DNA of 64,000 bases, from the NCBI RefSeq assembly GCF_008271805.1, contig NZ_VSRY01000145.1, positions 59,181-123,180 of the forward strand. The letters run 5' to 3'. The notes beneath the pieces are model-generated. The model made no database searches. It worked only from the letters and a program-made list of their open reading frames with translations, and was not told the DNA's origin. The translations under genes were made by a program, and so were the position numbers. Shown here piece after piece: positions 17,530-26,380 of this stretch (within the stretch, counting starts at the first letter, position 1; every line of letters begins with the position of its first letter). The stretch comes from Streptomyces sp. TRM49041. Its GTDB lineage: Bacteria > Actinomycetota > Actinomycetes > Streptomycetales > Streptomycetaceae.

Positions 17530-18293
17530 CGTGAGCCTCCTCGGCCGTGGCCGGTTCCGGGCCGCCGGGTCCTCTCGCCGGCCGCGGCCGGCCTGCGGGC
17601 CACCACCGTGTGCGTGACGCCGGTCTGCCATCCCGGCAGCGGCAGGACCCGCACCTTCTCGAAGCCGGCGCGCTCCATCCGCCGACCGAGAGCGTCGGCG
17701 GTGTCGAAGTCGAGGACACTGCGCCACAGATGCCGGTACAGCCGCCCGTCTCCGAGCAGGGTGGCGACGGGCAGGACGAGGCCGCCGCACACCGCGTTCC
17801 ACACCGCGCGGTGCGCGATTCGGCCGCTCAACGCGTACTCGTGCACCGCGAGCCGGCCCCGGGGCGCCAGCAGCCGGTACACCGACGCGAGCACGGCGTC
17901 CGGGTCGGCGGCGTTGCGCAGCAGGTACGCGGCGAAGACCGCGTCGAACGGACCGCTCACCCCGGCTTCGGGCAGGCGTTCCACCGGCGCGCGCACGAAC
18001 CGCACCGGCCGCGCCCACGGCCGGGCGCCCGCCCGGCGCAGCATTCCCGCCGAGGCGTCGACCGCCGTGATGTCGGCGCCGGGCAGCACGGCGGCCAGGG
18101 CGGCGGTGGACGCCCCCGTGCCGCACCCCAGGTCCAGCACCCGCAGCCCGTCGCCGCCCGGTGGGAGCCCGAGCCGCCGGGCGGAGCGGCGCAGGTGGGC
18201 GTGGTATCCCGGATTGGCGGCCACGAGGGTGTCGTAACTGCGGGCGGCGTGGTCGAAGGCGTCTGCCAGGTCGGCGTCGCGCAGAAGAGGCAT
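17526..18293 (-). CDS. crtT: SAM-dependent methyltransferase of carotenoid cluster (CrtT type)
   Basis: A 255-residue class I methyltransferase with motif I RVLDLGCGTGASTAALAAVL near residue 50, an acidic end of strand 2 (ITAVDASAGMLRRAG), and a post-motif region like UbiE/COQ5. It lies between crtY and crtU exactly as crtT does in Streptomyces griseus-type clusters; its precise carotenoid role is not established there either. The start at 18293 has AAGGAGCC upstream. It is followed by crtU with an ATGA overlap and preceded by crtY at 18 bases. Confidence 0.82.
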   Translation of the reverse strand: MPLLRDADLADAFDHAARSYDTLVAANPGYHAHLRRSARRLGLPPGGDGLRVLDLGCGTGASTAALAAVLPGADITAVDASAGMLRRAGARPWARPVRFVRAPVERLPEAGVSGPFDAVFAAYLLRNAADPDAVLASVYRLLAPRGRLAVHEYALSGRIAHRAVWNAVCGGLVLPVATLLGDGRLYRHLWRSVLDFDTADALGRRMERAGFEKVRVLPLPGWQTGVTHTVVARRPAAAGERTRRPGTGHGRGGSR

Positions 18294-18311
18294 GCGGGTT
18301 CGGCTCCTTGG

Positions 18312-19511
18312 TCAGGCGGCGGGAAGGCTCCGGCGCGGGGCGAAGGGCAGGCTGAGCGCGGAGGCGACCATCGCGGCGACGGGCACGTGGGCGCCGATGC
18401 CGAGGTCCTCCGCCAAGCTGGTACGGCCGTCGAGGAATCGGAGGAGACGCGCTGCGGGCACCCGCTCGAACAGGCGGGTGAAGAACGCCGGGCCGTCCAC
18501 CCGGCCGCCGTCCAGGGCACGGAGCAGCACCGCGTCCATGACGCGGGCGCGGGCGGAGTGCGGCCGCGGGGGCAGCGGGTGCCGTCCGGCGTGCAGGGCG
18601 GCGGCCACGGTACTCGCCTGCCGCTGCACGGCGCTGAAGGTGTAGCCGGTCGAGGGGCGGGTGGCGCCCGAGCAGGCCCCGATCCGGAACACACCCGGCG
18701 CGGTCTGCCGGGGGAAGTCGGCGTCCGTCATCGGGATCACTCCCTGCTCGCACGCCGTGACCTCGTAACCGTCCAGACCGATCACCCGCTCCGCGTAATG
18801 CCGCAGCGCGCTGTCGTAACCGGCGCGGCTGAGCACCCGGCGGGAGAACTCCGTGTACTCGACCAGCGCCTCGTGCGGGCCGACGGGCAGCACGTAGCCG
18901 AACGAGAGCCCGTGCGCGGGCTGCGGCGTGCGGAAGTCCATCAGGTCCACCACGGACGGGTCGAAGACCGGACGGGACGTGCGCACGAACCAGCCGCGGA
19001 AGTGCTGCAGCAGCGTCGTACGCGCGGGCGGGAGGCGGATGAGAGGACGCGAGTCGAACACCCAGCCGGCCCGCACGGTGACGCTGCGGCCGTCCACACG
19101 GCGGGCGTGCAGCAGGGCACCGCCCGCCGTGGGCTCGACCCGGCCGACGACGGCCTCGGTGCATGACACCCGTCCGCTCGACGCGATCTCCCGGCCGGCC
19201 AGTGCCTCGAAGGCGTCGGAACGCAGCATCTTGTAGCGCAGCGGCGCGATGACGGCCGTCACAGCCGTCCCGTCAGCGCCGCGCACCCGCAGCCGTTGCC
19301 AGGCGGCGGTCAGCGCGCCGTCGTAGGGACCCGCGTCAGGCTCCCAGAAGCACCAGGTGCGCGGCGCGGCGCGGGCAGGGCCCGGGGGAGCGGCCAGCAG
19401 CACCGTGCGCAGTGCCGGTGCCCCCGCGGGCGGGTGGGCCAGCCGCCGTGCGAGCGACAGCCCGGCGGCGCCGGCGCCCACCACGGCTACGTCAGCCGCC
19501 AGATCCACCAC
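18312..19511 (-). CDS. crtY: Lycopene beta-cyclase (CrtY)
   Basis: A 399-residue flavoprotein cyclase. The N-terminal DVAVVGAGAAGLSLARRL binds the cofactor, RTWCFWE is the conserved cyclase motif, and GLSFGYVLPVGPHEALVEYT and RIGACSGATRPSTGYTF are typical CrtY blocks. It should cyclise both ends of lycopene to give beta-carotene for CrtU. Three GTG codons lie in tandem (19514, 19511, 19508) after GGAAGGGAGCA; spacing favours one of the last two. It is the first gene of the leftward crtY-T-U operon and is divergent from crtE. Confidence 0.9.
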   Translation of the reverse strand: MVDLAADVAVVGAGAAGLSLARRLAHPPAGAPALRTVLLAAPPGPARAAPRTWCFWEPDAGPYDGALTAAWQRLRVRGADGTAVTAVIAPLRYKMLRSDAFEALAGREIASSGRVSCTEAVVGRVEPTAGGALLHARRVDGRSVTVRAGWVFDSRPLIRLPPARTTLLQHFRGWFVRTSRPVFDPSVVDLMDFRTPQPAHGLSFGYVLPVGPHEALVEYTEFSRRVLSRAGYDSALRHYAERVIGLDGYEVTACEQGVIPMTDADFPRQTAPGVFRIGACSGATRPSTGYTFSAVQRQASTVAAALHAGRHPLPPRPHSARARVMDAVLLRALDGGRVDGPAFFTRLFERVPAARLLRFLDGRTSLAEDLGIGAHVPVAAMVASALSLPFAPRRSLPAA

Positions 19512-19787
19512 CACTGCTCCCTTCCCGGGCCTTCGTGCGGGGACGGCCACGGCCCGGCTTGACGGGGTGCTGCCTTCCTCGGCACGGAGGCGCCCGCACC
19601 CACGTACGCCGCGTGCCGTCCAGTGTTCCGCTCTGTCGGCCCGCGAGGATGCAGCACGGGGCGTGTCGCCGGCCCGTCGGTGGCACCGTCGGCGGCCCGG
19701 CGTGCCACCGAATGGCGCATCCGGTTCGCCGCCACACGCGGAATGTCTACAGGTGTAGCCGTGACACGACAGGCGAGAGGATCCGCG
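19512..19787. promoter_or_regulatory. Divergent crtY/crtE control region
   Basis: This 276-base gap holds both crt promoters. Visible elements are GTGGCAC (19680-19686) facing GTGCCAC (19702-19708), and the inverted repeat CTACAGGTGTAG (19747-19758; five-base arms, two-base spacer) 30 bases upstream of the crtE start. TACA-TGTA sites recall operators of light-responsive MerR regulators (LitR/CarH type), but no such gene is in the window. The crtE ribosome binding site is GCGAGAGGA. Confidence 0.5.
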
Positions 19788-21209
19788 ATGCACCCGACAC
19801 AGGCGACCCACCGGCATATGGCTCCGCCGGGCGGGCCTCCCGGTCCTCCCACCGCCCATCACCGGTCCGGCGGGCGGAGAGACAGCGCCGCCTGCTCCCC
19901 GGAGACCGGTGCCGCCCGCGGGAACCGGCGGGACGACAGCCTCGACCCCCGCACCATCGACGATGACGTGGCCGCCGCTGTCCGCTCCGTGCTGGCCCGG
20001 CTTCTCGACACCCGTCTGGACCAGGCCCGTGCCCTGGACGGCCTCTTCGCCCGGGATCTCGCCGAGCGCGTCGTGGACTTCACCCTGCACGGCGGACGCC
20101 GTATCCGTCCCCGCCTGCTGTGGTGGTCGCTGCGCGCCTGCGGCGGCGGCGATTCGGCACAGGTCCGGGCGGCGCTGCGGGTCGGTGCGGCCCTCGAACT
20201 GCTGCAGACCTGCGCGCTGATCCACGACGACGTGATGGACGCCGCGCCGACTCGCCGGGGACGGCCCGCGCTGCACACCGCCGTCGCCCGCCAGTACGCC
20301 GGCCGAGCGCCCGACGCCTCGCGGCGCCTCGGCGACGCGGCCGCGGTACTCGCCGGGGACCTGGCGCTCGCCTGGGCGGACGACGTGATGGCGGACCTGC
20401 TGCTGGACGGTGATGCGCTGCCGTCCGGCACCGCGCACCGCGTCCTCGACATCTGGCGCGCCACCCGGACCGAGATGGTCACCGGCCAGTACCTCGACGT
20501 GCACGGCCAGGCCACCGCGCAGCTCTCGATCCCCCGGGCCCTTCGTGCCGCCCGCCTCAAGAGCGCCTCGTACAGCGTGGAGCGGCCGCTGGCACTCGGG
20601 GCGGCCCTCGCGGGCCGCGGGCCTGCCGCCACGGCCGCGCTGGCGAGGGCCGGCCGCTGCGCCGGCCTCGCCTTCCAGCTGCGGGACGACCTGGACGACC
20701 TGTTCGCCGACCCTGCCGTCACGGGCAAGCCGTCTGGCGGGGACGTACGCCAGGGCAAGCCCACGTACCTCATGGCGATGGCCCGCGCCCGTGCCGCCGC
20801 CGACGGCGACCCGGCCGCGCTCGGCGTCCTGGAGGCGTCCCTCGGCCGCGCCGACCTGACCCGGGACGACCTGGAACGCGTCCGTGGCGTGCTGATCGCC
20901 ACCCGGGTCCGTGATCTGGCGCGCAGGAGGATCGACAGGCTGTGCCGACAGGCCGTGCGCCACCTCGCAGCGGCGGAGCTGGACCCGGGCCCTGCGGCCA
21001 CCCTGCGCTCACTGCTCGCCGAGATCACAGGAGCACCCGGACCGGAGCAGGAACAGGAACAGGAACAGGAACAGGAACAGGAACCGAGAAGACAGGTACA
21101 GGAAACGGGACGGGCGCAGGAACCGGGACGGCGACACGGAACGGGACAGGAAGACGCACCGCGGCCGACGGCCGCGTCCGCCGCGGCAAGGGCGGAGGGC
21201 GGCCGGTGA
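19788..21209 (+). CDS. crtE: Geranylgeranyl diphosphate synthase (CrtE)
   Basis: A 473-residue all-helical prenyl synthase that should condense FPP and IPP to GGPP, the first carotenoid step. The first aspartate-rich motif is CALIHDDVMDAAPTRRGRP near residue 145 and the second is FQLRDDLDDLF near residue 302. The N-terminal about 70 residues are low complexity. The C-terminus has an unusual (EQ)6 run encoded by six CAGGAA repeats, then about 40 Arg/Gly/Gln-rich residues; typical homologues end near the LLAEITG sequence. The start at 19788 follows GAGAGGATCCGCG. The stop overlaps the GTG of crtI. Confidence 0.92.
   Translation: MHPTQATHRHMAPPGGPPGPPTAHHRSGGRRDSAACSPETGAARGNRRDDSLDPRTIDDDVAAAVRSVLARLLDTRLDQARALDGLFARDLAERVVDFTLHGGRRIRPRLLWWSLRACGGGDSAQVRAALRVGAALELLQTCALIHDDVMDAAPTRRGRPALHTAVARQYAGRAPDASRRLGDAAAVLAGDLALAWADDVMADLLLDGDALPSGTAHRVLDIWRATRTEMVTGQYLDVHGQATAQLSIPRALRAARLKSASYSVERPLALGAALAGRGPAATAALARAGRCAGLAFQLRDDLDDLFADPAVTGKPSGGDVRQGKPTYLMAMARARAAADGDPAALGVLEASLGRADLTRDDLERVRGVLIATRVRDLARRRIDRLCRQAVRHLAAAELDPGPAATLRSLLAEITGAPGPEQEQEQEQEQEQEPRRQVQETGRAQEPGRRHGTGQEDAPRPTAASAAARAEGGR
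21048..21083 (+). repeat. Hexanucleotide repeat (CAGGAA)x6 inside crtE
   Basis: Six perfect copies of CAGGAA encode alternating Gln-Glu near the CrtE C-terminus. The hexamer keeps frame on slippage, so copy number may vary between strains. Looser GGAAC/GGGAC repeats continue to about 21150. Confidence 0.9.
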
Positions 21210-22930
21210 CCAGAAGTCTGAAGGGACCCACCGACCACGTGGTCGTCGTCGGCGCGGGCCTGGCAGGTCTGTCGGCCGCCCTGCACCTGCTCGGCGCGGG
21301 GCGCCGGGTGACCGTGGTGGAACGAGACACCGGGCCCGGCGGTCGCGCGGGTCGCCTGGTCCGCGGCGGCTACCACATCGACACCGGCCCGACCGTGCTC
21401 ACCATGCCCGAGATCGCCGACGAGGCGTTCGCCGCGGTCGGCGCCTCGCTGGGCGACCACGTGGACCTGATTCCGCTCCACCCGGCCTACCGCGCGTGCT
21501 TCGCCGACGGCAGCACCCTCGACGTGCACACCGACGCCGACGCGATGGCGGCCGAGGTGGAGCGGTTCGCGGGGCCCGCGGAAGCGACGGGGTACCGCCG
21601 GCTGCGCGAGTGGCTGTCACGGCTGTACCGCGCGGAGCGGCGCCGCTTCCTCGACGCCGACTTCGACTCGCCGTGGCAGCTGATCACCCCCGACCTCGTC
21701 CGGCTGGCCGCGCTCGGCGGCTTCGGGCGCTGGGAGTCAGGTGTCGCCCGCCACTTGCGCGACGACCGGCTCCGCCGCGTCTTCACCTTCCAGGCCCTGT
21801 ACGCGGGTGTGCCCCCGGCGCGGGCGCTCGCGGCCTACGCGGCGATCGCCTACATGGACACCGTGGCCGGTGTGTACTTCCCGCGCGGCGGTATGCACGC
21901 ACTGCCGCGGGCCATGGCCGACGCGGCCGAGGCGGCAGGCGCCGTCTTCCACTACGGCCGGCCGGTCACCCGGCTGGAGCGCTCCGGCGAGCGGATCACC
22001 GCAGTGGTCACCGATGAGCAGCACCTTCCCTGCGACGCCGTCGTCCTCACCCCGGACCTCCCCGTGACCTACCGTCTGCTGGGCCGCACGCCCCGCCGGC
22101 CGGTGCGGCTGCGGCACGCCCCGTCGGCCGTGATCCTGCACGCCGGCTGCGATCGCACCTGGCCGCAGCTGGCCCACCACACCCTGTCGTTCGGCCACGC
22201 CTGGCAGCGCACATTCGACCAGCTCACCCGTACCGGCGAGCTGATGAGCGACCCCTCCCTGCTGATCACCCGTCCCACCGCGACCGACCCCGCACTGGCC
22301 CCACCGGGCCGCCACCTGCACTACGTTCTGGCGCCCTGCCCCCACGCCGGCATCGGCCCCCGCCCCGCCGACTGGCACGACCTGGGCCCCCGCTACCGCG
22401 ACACCCTGTTGCAGGAGCTGGAACGCCGGGGGCTCGACGGCATCGCCGCGGCCATCGAGGAGGAGTGCCTGGTGACACCTGCCGACTGGGCGGCTCAGGG
22501 GCACGCCGAGGGCACGCCGTTCTCCGCGGCGCACACCTTCGCCCAGACCGGCCCGTTCCGCCCACGCAACCTGGTGCGAGGCACGGTCAACGCCGTCCTC
22601 GCCGGCTGCGGCACCACACCAGGCGTGGGCGTACCACCGGTCCTGCTGTCGGGAAGACTCGCCGCGGCCCGTATCACCGGCCTGGCTGGTCGCCCGGCCG
22701 TCTCCGGAGGCGCACGGACACGCCCCCACTCCGAAGAAGCCGCGGAGCGACGACTGAAGGGAGCGCCGGAGGGAGCCGGGAAGGGAACGCCGGAGGGCAC
22801 GCGGAGAAGAGCGTCGGTGGCAAAGCCCGAGGAAGCTCCGAGAGGAACGCCCGGGGAAGCTCCGAGAGGAACGCCCGGGGGGACCCCCGGAGAGACGCCG
22901 ACGGAGACCCCGGAAGGAACCCCGGCATGA
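21206..22930 (+). CDS. crtI: Phytoene desaturase (CrtI)
   Basis: A 574-residue FAD enzyme that should introduce four double bonds into phytoene to make lycopene. VVVVGAGLAGLSAALHLLGA near residue 12 is the FAD fold, VVERDTGPGGRAGRL follows, GGYHIDTGPTVLTMPE is the CrtI signature, and GTTPGVGVPPVLLSGRLAA near residue 475 is the bacterial-type desaturase signature. The start is GTG 21206, overlapping crtE (GTGA), with GGCGGAGGGCGG upstream. About 80 residues after the conserved end form a Pro/Gly/Thr/Glu-rich tail built from imperfect repeats, which is unusual for CrtI and probably disordered. Confidence 0.92.
   Translation: MTRSLKGPTDHVVVVGAGLAGLSAALHLLGAGRRVTVVERDTGPGGRAGRLVRGGYHIDTGPTVLTMPEIADEAFAAVGASLGDHVDLIPLHPAYRACFADGSTLDVHTDADAMAAEVERFAGPAEATGYRRLREWLSRLYRAERRRFLDADFDSPWQLITPDLVRLAALGGFGRWESGVARHLRDDRLRRVFTFQALYAGVPPARALAAYAAIAYMDTVAGVYFPRGGMHALPRAMADAAEAAGAVFHYGRPVTRLERSGERITAVVTDEQHLPCDAVVLTPDLPVTYRLLGRTPRRPVRLRHAPSAVILHAGCDRTWPQLAHHTLSFGHAWQRTFDQLTRTGELMSDPSLLITRPTATDPALAPPGRHLHYVLAPCPHAGIGPRPADWHDLGPRYRDTLLQELERRGLDGIAAAIEEECLVTPADWAAQGHAEGTPFSAAHTFAQTGPFRPRNLVRGTVNAVLAGCGTTPGVGVPPVLLSGRLAAARITGLAGRPAVSGGARTRPHSEEAAERRLKGAPEGAGKGTPEGTRRRASVAKPEEAPRGTPGEAPRGTPGGTPGETPTETPEGTPA
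22832..22879 (+). repeat. 24-base tandem repeat in crtI tail
   Basis: GAAGCTCCGAGAGGAACGCC plus CGGG occurs twice in tandem (22832-22855, 22856-22879), encoding EAPRGTPG twice. More degenerate copies (GGTPGETPTETPEGTPA) follow to the stop. The repeat is in frame and extends the CrtI C-terminus. Confidence 0.85.
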
Positions 22931-23060
22931 CCCCCCGTCACCCGGCGACCGACCGCGCGTACGCCTCCGCACCACGGCGGCCGTCGCGGCACAGCTCCCG
23001 CCGCGGCCGGCCCGGCCACGCGTGCCCCCCTTCGACCGGCCACCCGGAAGGGGCCCGCCC

Positions 23061-24083
23061 ATGACCGCCCGCGAACTGGACGCCGCGGGTATCACCGACC
23101 CGGGCCTGCGTGCCGCCTACACCCGGTGCCGCGACCTCAACGCCCGGCACGGCCGGACCTACTTCCTCGCCACCCGCCTGCTCACGGCGGAGCGCCGTCC
23201 GGCCGTCCACGCCCTGTACGGCTTCGCCCGCTCGGCCGACGACATGGTCGACTCCCTGGACGGCGACTTCCGCCCCGACGAGCGCGCCCGTGCACTGGAC
23301 CGGCTGGGCGAGGACCTCGCCCACGGCCTGGCCGGGGGCGCCGGTGCCGAGTCGGTGGTGCGGGCGCTCGCCGACACCGCGCGCCGCCACGACATCGACC
23401 ACGGTCACTTCGCCGACTTCCTCGCCTCCATGCGCAGCGACCTGCACGTCACCTCGTACGCCACCTACGACGACCTGCGCGGCTACATGCACGGCTCAGC
23501 CGCCGTCATCGGCCTCCAGATGCTCCCCGTGCTCGGCACCGTGACCTCCCGAGAGGAGGCCGAACCGCACGCCGCGGAACTCGGCGTCGCCTTCCAGCTC
23601 ACCAACTTCCTGCGCGACGTCGGGGAGGACCTCGACCGCGGCCGGGTCTATCTGCCCCAGGACCTCCTCGGCGCTCACGGCGTACACCGGCAACTGCTGC
23701 TCCACTGCCGGGAAACCGGCCGCACCGACCGCCGGGTCACCTCGGCGCTCAAGGAGTTCGCGTCCCTCACCCGCGCCGCCTACCGTCGTGCCGCACCCGG
23801 CATCCCCATGCTCGACCCGGTTTCTCGGCCCTGCATCCGCACGGCGTTCGTCCTCTACGGCGGCATCCTCGGCGCCGTGGCGACCGACGGGTACGCCGTA
23901 CTGCACCGCCGCGCCGTGGTGCCGAGAAGGCGCCGGGCCCTGCTCGCCGCGGACGGACTGCTACGGCTGGCGGCGGTCCGAGTGGCCGCCCGGCACCCGT
24001 CGGCGGGCGCGTGGGGACGTCGCACCGCCGGCCACCCGTCTCCGCCACCATCCCGTCTCCCTCTCCACAAGGAGGTCGTGTGA
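23061..24083 (+). CDS. crtB: Phytoene synthase (CrtB)
   Basis: A 340-residue trans-isoprenyl diphosphate synthase. The two aspartate-rich motifs are visible as FARSADDMVDSLDGDF near residue 60 and FLRDVGEDLDRGRVYLP near residue 185. It condenses two GGPP molecules to phytoene. ATG 23061 follows GGAAGGGGCCCGCCC; an upstream in-frame start at 23022 is less likely. It begins 130 bases after crtI and its stop overlaps the start of the Rieske gene by four bases. Confidence 0.92.
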   Translation: MTARELDAAGITDPGLRAAYTRCRDLNARHGRTYFLATRLLTAERRPAVHALYGFARSADDMVDSLDGDFRPDERARALDRLGEDLAHGLAGGAGAESVVRALADTARRHDIDHGHFADFLASMRSDLHVTSYATYDDLRGYMHGSAAVIGLQMLPVLGTVTSREEAEPHAAELGVAFQLTNFLRDVGEDLDRGRVYLPQDLLGAHGVHRQLLLHCRETGRTDRRVTSALKEFASLTRAAYRRAAPGIPMLDPVSRPCIRTAFVLYGGILGAVATDGYAVLHRRAVVPRRRRALLAADGLLRLAAVRVAARHPSAGAWGRRTAGHPSPPPSRLPLHKEVV

Positions 24084-25087
24084 AGCCCGCCCGGCCGCGT
24101 CCCCCCAAACGCCTGCCGCTGAGTCTGCGCCGTGCCCCGGTCGCCTGGCAGCGCCAGCGCCCCACGTGGCGCGAGGCCCGGCCCGCCCTGATCGCCGACG
24201 CCCTGAAACGGGCCCAGGCCCGCCCCACCGGAAACTGGTATGTCGTCGGAGCCACCCGCGATCTGCGCCCCGACCGTCCACTGGCCCGTACCGTCGCCGG
24301 GCGCGAGGTGGTGCTGTGGCGGGACGCCGAAGGACGCCTTGTAGCCGGACCGGGTGCCTGCCCGCACCTCGGCGCCCCGCTGCGCGACAGCCCGGTGCAC
24401 TGCGGCACCCTGGTGTGCCACTGGCACGGACTGGCGCTGGACGGAACGCCGTTCGCCGGCTGGGAGCCGTGGCCCGCCCACGACGACGGCGTGCTGCTCT
24501 GGGCGCGGCTGGACGCGGCCGGGGGAGAAGATCCCACCAACCGCCCTGAGGTGCCGAGGCGCCCGGCGGCCGCCGACGCGCTGACCGCCGTGTACACGGG
24601 CGTGGGCGTCTGCGAACCGGACGACGTGGTCGCCAACCGCCTCGACGCCTGGCACGGAGCCTGGTTCCATCCGTACTCCTTCGTCGACCTCACCGTCGTC
24701 CGGGCACCCGGCCCGGGCGACGACGACTCCCTGACGGTCGACGTGTCCTTCAAGGTCGCCGGCCGCCTGGTCGTCCCGGTGCGCGCCGTGTTCACGGCAC
24801 CCGGACCGCGCACCGTCGTGATGCGGATCACCGAAGGGGAAGGCAGGGGCTCCGTCGTGGAGACCCACGCCACCCCCCTCGGGCCGGACAGCCTGGGTCG
24901 GCCGCGCACCGCGGTGGTGGAGGCCGTCGTCGCCTCCTCCGGTCGGCCCGGCTTCGCCGCCGCCCGCCGCGCCGCCCCGCTGCTGCGCCCCCTGATGCGG
25001 GCCGCCGCGGCTCGGCTGTGGCGCGACGACCTGGCCTACGCGGAGCGCCGCTGGGCGCTGCGCTCGTCGGGGCGTCTGCCCGGCTGA
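24080..25087 (+). CDS. Rieske [2Fe-2S] / DUF5914 protein of carotenoid cluster
   Basis: A 335-residue protein. The Rieske cluster ligands are CPHLGAPLRD and CHWHGLALDG (C-x-H ... C-x2-H) near residues 94-120, after a WYVVGATRDL segment typical of Rieske oxygenase N-termini. The C-terminal half fits DUF5914 and lacks an obvious HxxxD-type mononuclear iron motif, so oxygenase activity is uncertain. It occupies the fourth position of crtE-I-B-X, where S. griseus-type clusters carry crtV. The GTG at 24080 sits behind AAGGAGG and overlaps crtB. It probably modifies the carotenoid or supplies electrons. Confidence 0.82.
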   Translation: MKPARPRPPKRLPLSLRRAPVAWQRQRPTWREARPALIADALKRAQARPTGNWYVVGATRDLRPDRPLARTVAGREVVLWRDAEGRLVAGPGACPHLGAPLRDSPVHCGTLVCHWHGLALDGTPFAGWEPWPAHDDGVLLWARLDAAGGEDPTNRPEVPRRPAAADALTAVYTGVGVCEPDDVVANRLDAWHGAWFHPYSFVDLTVVRAPGPGDDDSLTVDVSFKVAGRLVVPVRAVFTAPGPRTVVMRITEGEGRGSVVETHATPLGPDSLGRPRTAVVEAVVASSGRPGFAAARRAAPLLRPLMRAAAARLWRDDLAYAERRWALRSSGRLPG

Positions 25088-25371
25088 CCGCCACCGCGGG
25101 CGGCGCGTACGCCCGTCTGTACAGGCACGGTTCGCGTACGCCGGATGACAGAGCCTGCGACCCGGCTCCCTGGCCGACGGGGCCGGCATGCCCGCTCCCA
25201 CCGGGATCAGCGCGAAGACGCGAAGGAGGGCAGCGGGGCGGGCCGGTAGCGGCCGGTCAGGTCGTGGCCGAGCGCGACGGCGACCGGGCCGAGGCGCCGG
25301 TGCCAGCGCCGACGCCGGCGCCGACACCGACCGTGTGCGAGACGCCCCGGACGGCTGCCGAGCCGCGTTCT
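25088..25371. other. Intergenic region, convergent, no gene seen
   Basis: Between the Rieske/DUF5914 stop and the anti-sigma stop I see only short GC-rich frames with no family signature and no strong hairpin. It may hold decayed sequence. Confidence 0.6.
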
Positions 25372-25692
25372 CTAGGCGCCTGTCGGGGGCGGCGTGCCGT
25401 GTTCCGCGTCGTCGTCCCCGACAGGCGGGTCGCTCAGGAGCGACACGCCGAACGCCTGCAGGCGCTCCACCGCTCCGCTGTCAGGCTCCGCCCGACGGGC
25501 CAGCGCGTTGTGGATCTCCTGGTAGACGGACGCCTCCAGGCCGCATCGCCTGCAGTCCTCCAGGTGGGCCGCGACCCGGCGCGCGGTGACCTCGTCCGTT
25601 TCGCCGTCGAGGTAGGACTGCAGCACACGCGCGACCTGCAGACAGTTCATACGGCGCTCCGCCGACGAACGTCGCCACCATGGCCTCTTCAC
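25372..25692 (-). CDS. Zinc-finger anti-sigma factor (zf-HC2)
   Basis: A 106-residue protein with the ZAS motif VAAHLEDCRRCGLEASVYQE (H-x3-C-x2-C) near residues 42-50. Such proteins bind ECF sigma factors in the cytoplasm and release them on thiol oxidation or other signals; there is no membrane segment here, as in RsrA. The GTG at 25692 overlaps the sigma gene by four bases and has GCGAGGTGTGAT upstream; an ATG 14 codons later is the alternative. Coupled translation suggests 1:1 production with the sigma factor. Confidence 0.82.
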   Translation of the reverse strand: MKRPWWRRSSAERRMNCLQVARVLQSYLDGETDEVTARRVAAHLEDCRRCGLEASVYQEIHNALARRAEPDSGAVERLQAFGVSLLSDPPVGDDDAEHGTPPPTGA

Positions 25693-26285
25693 ATCACACC
25701 TCGCTTCGGCGCCAGTCCTGCCGTGGCCAGCCGCGCCCGTATGCGTTTGCGCGCCCGGTGCAGCCGGCTCATGACGGTCCCTTCGGGCACGTTCAGCAGG
25801 TGGGCGGCCTCCGCATAGGTGAGGCCGTCGATGTCCACCAGTTGCACCACCTGCCGGTGCTTGTCCGGCAGCGCGCTCAGGGCCTGGTCCACAACCTCGT
25901 CGAACGCCTCACCCACCACGATCTCTTCCGCGGATCCGCTGGGGCCCGTGGAGCTGAGCCGGTCCAGATCGGTGTCCGGATCGTCCAGGAGGTGCGGACG
26001 GCGGCGCCGGTGCCGGTTGATCTCGGCCCGCCGCATGATCGTCAGCAGCCACGCGCGCGGATGCCTCCCGTCGAAGCCGTCGATGGCCCGATAGGCACGC
26101 AGAAGGGTGTCCTGCACGAGATCCTCGGCGTCGGCGGGCTGTGCGGTGAGCGTCATCGCCACGCGCAGCAGTACCTCCACCTCCGGCAGCACATAGGCGG
26201 CGAACGCCCGGCCCCGTGGGTCCGCCGGGTCCGGTGGCGCTGTCACTTCGTCTTCCACACAGCAGAAACCCTTCCTCCCTGGCAC
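25689..26285 (-). CDS. ECF RNA polymerase sigma factor
   Basis: A 198-residue sigma-70 family factor with only regions 2 and 4. Region 2 shows ADAEDLVQDTLLRAYRAIDG and FDGRHPRAWLLTIMRR; region 4 shows LPDKHRQVVQLVDIDGLTYA and PEGTVMSRLHRARKRIRARL. The pattern is that of SigR/SigE-like ECFs paired with soluble ZAS anti-sigma factors. It is the first gene of a two-gene unit. Targets are unknown; the crt locus on one side and the arsenic locus on the other are both candidates. The start at 26285 is the longest choice; a GTG near codon 14 is possible. Confidence 0.87.
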   Translation of the reverse strand: MPGRKGFCCVEDEVTAPPDPADPRGRAFAAYVLPEVEVLLRVAMTLTAQPADAEDLVQDTLLRAYRAIDGFDGRHPRAWLLTIMRRAEINRHRRRRPHLLDDPDTDLDRLSSTGPSGSAEEIVVGEAFDEVVDQALSALPDKHRQVVQLVDIDGLTYAEAAHLLNVPEGTVMSRLHRARKRIRARLATAGLAPKRGVM

Positions 26286-26380
26286 CGCATTCCATCCTTC
26301 TACCTCCTGCGCACCGACGGGGGCGGCGAGAGCTGTGCGAGGGTGGGAATGCGGCGTACGGCAGGACGGGTTTCCGCTGC

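Noticed and set aside
25689..26285. ECF sigma factor as the light-induced carotenoid sigma factor LitS
   Set aside because: No LitR-type MerR gene is adjacent and it is coupled to a zinc-finger anti-sigma factor, which is not the LitR-LitS layout.
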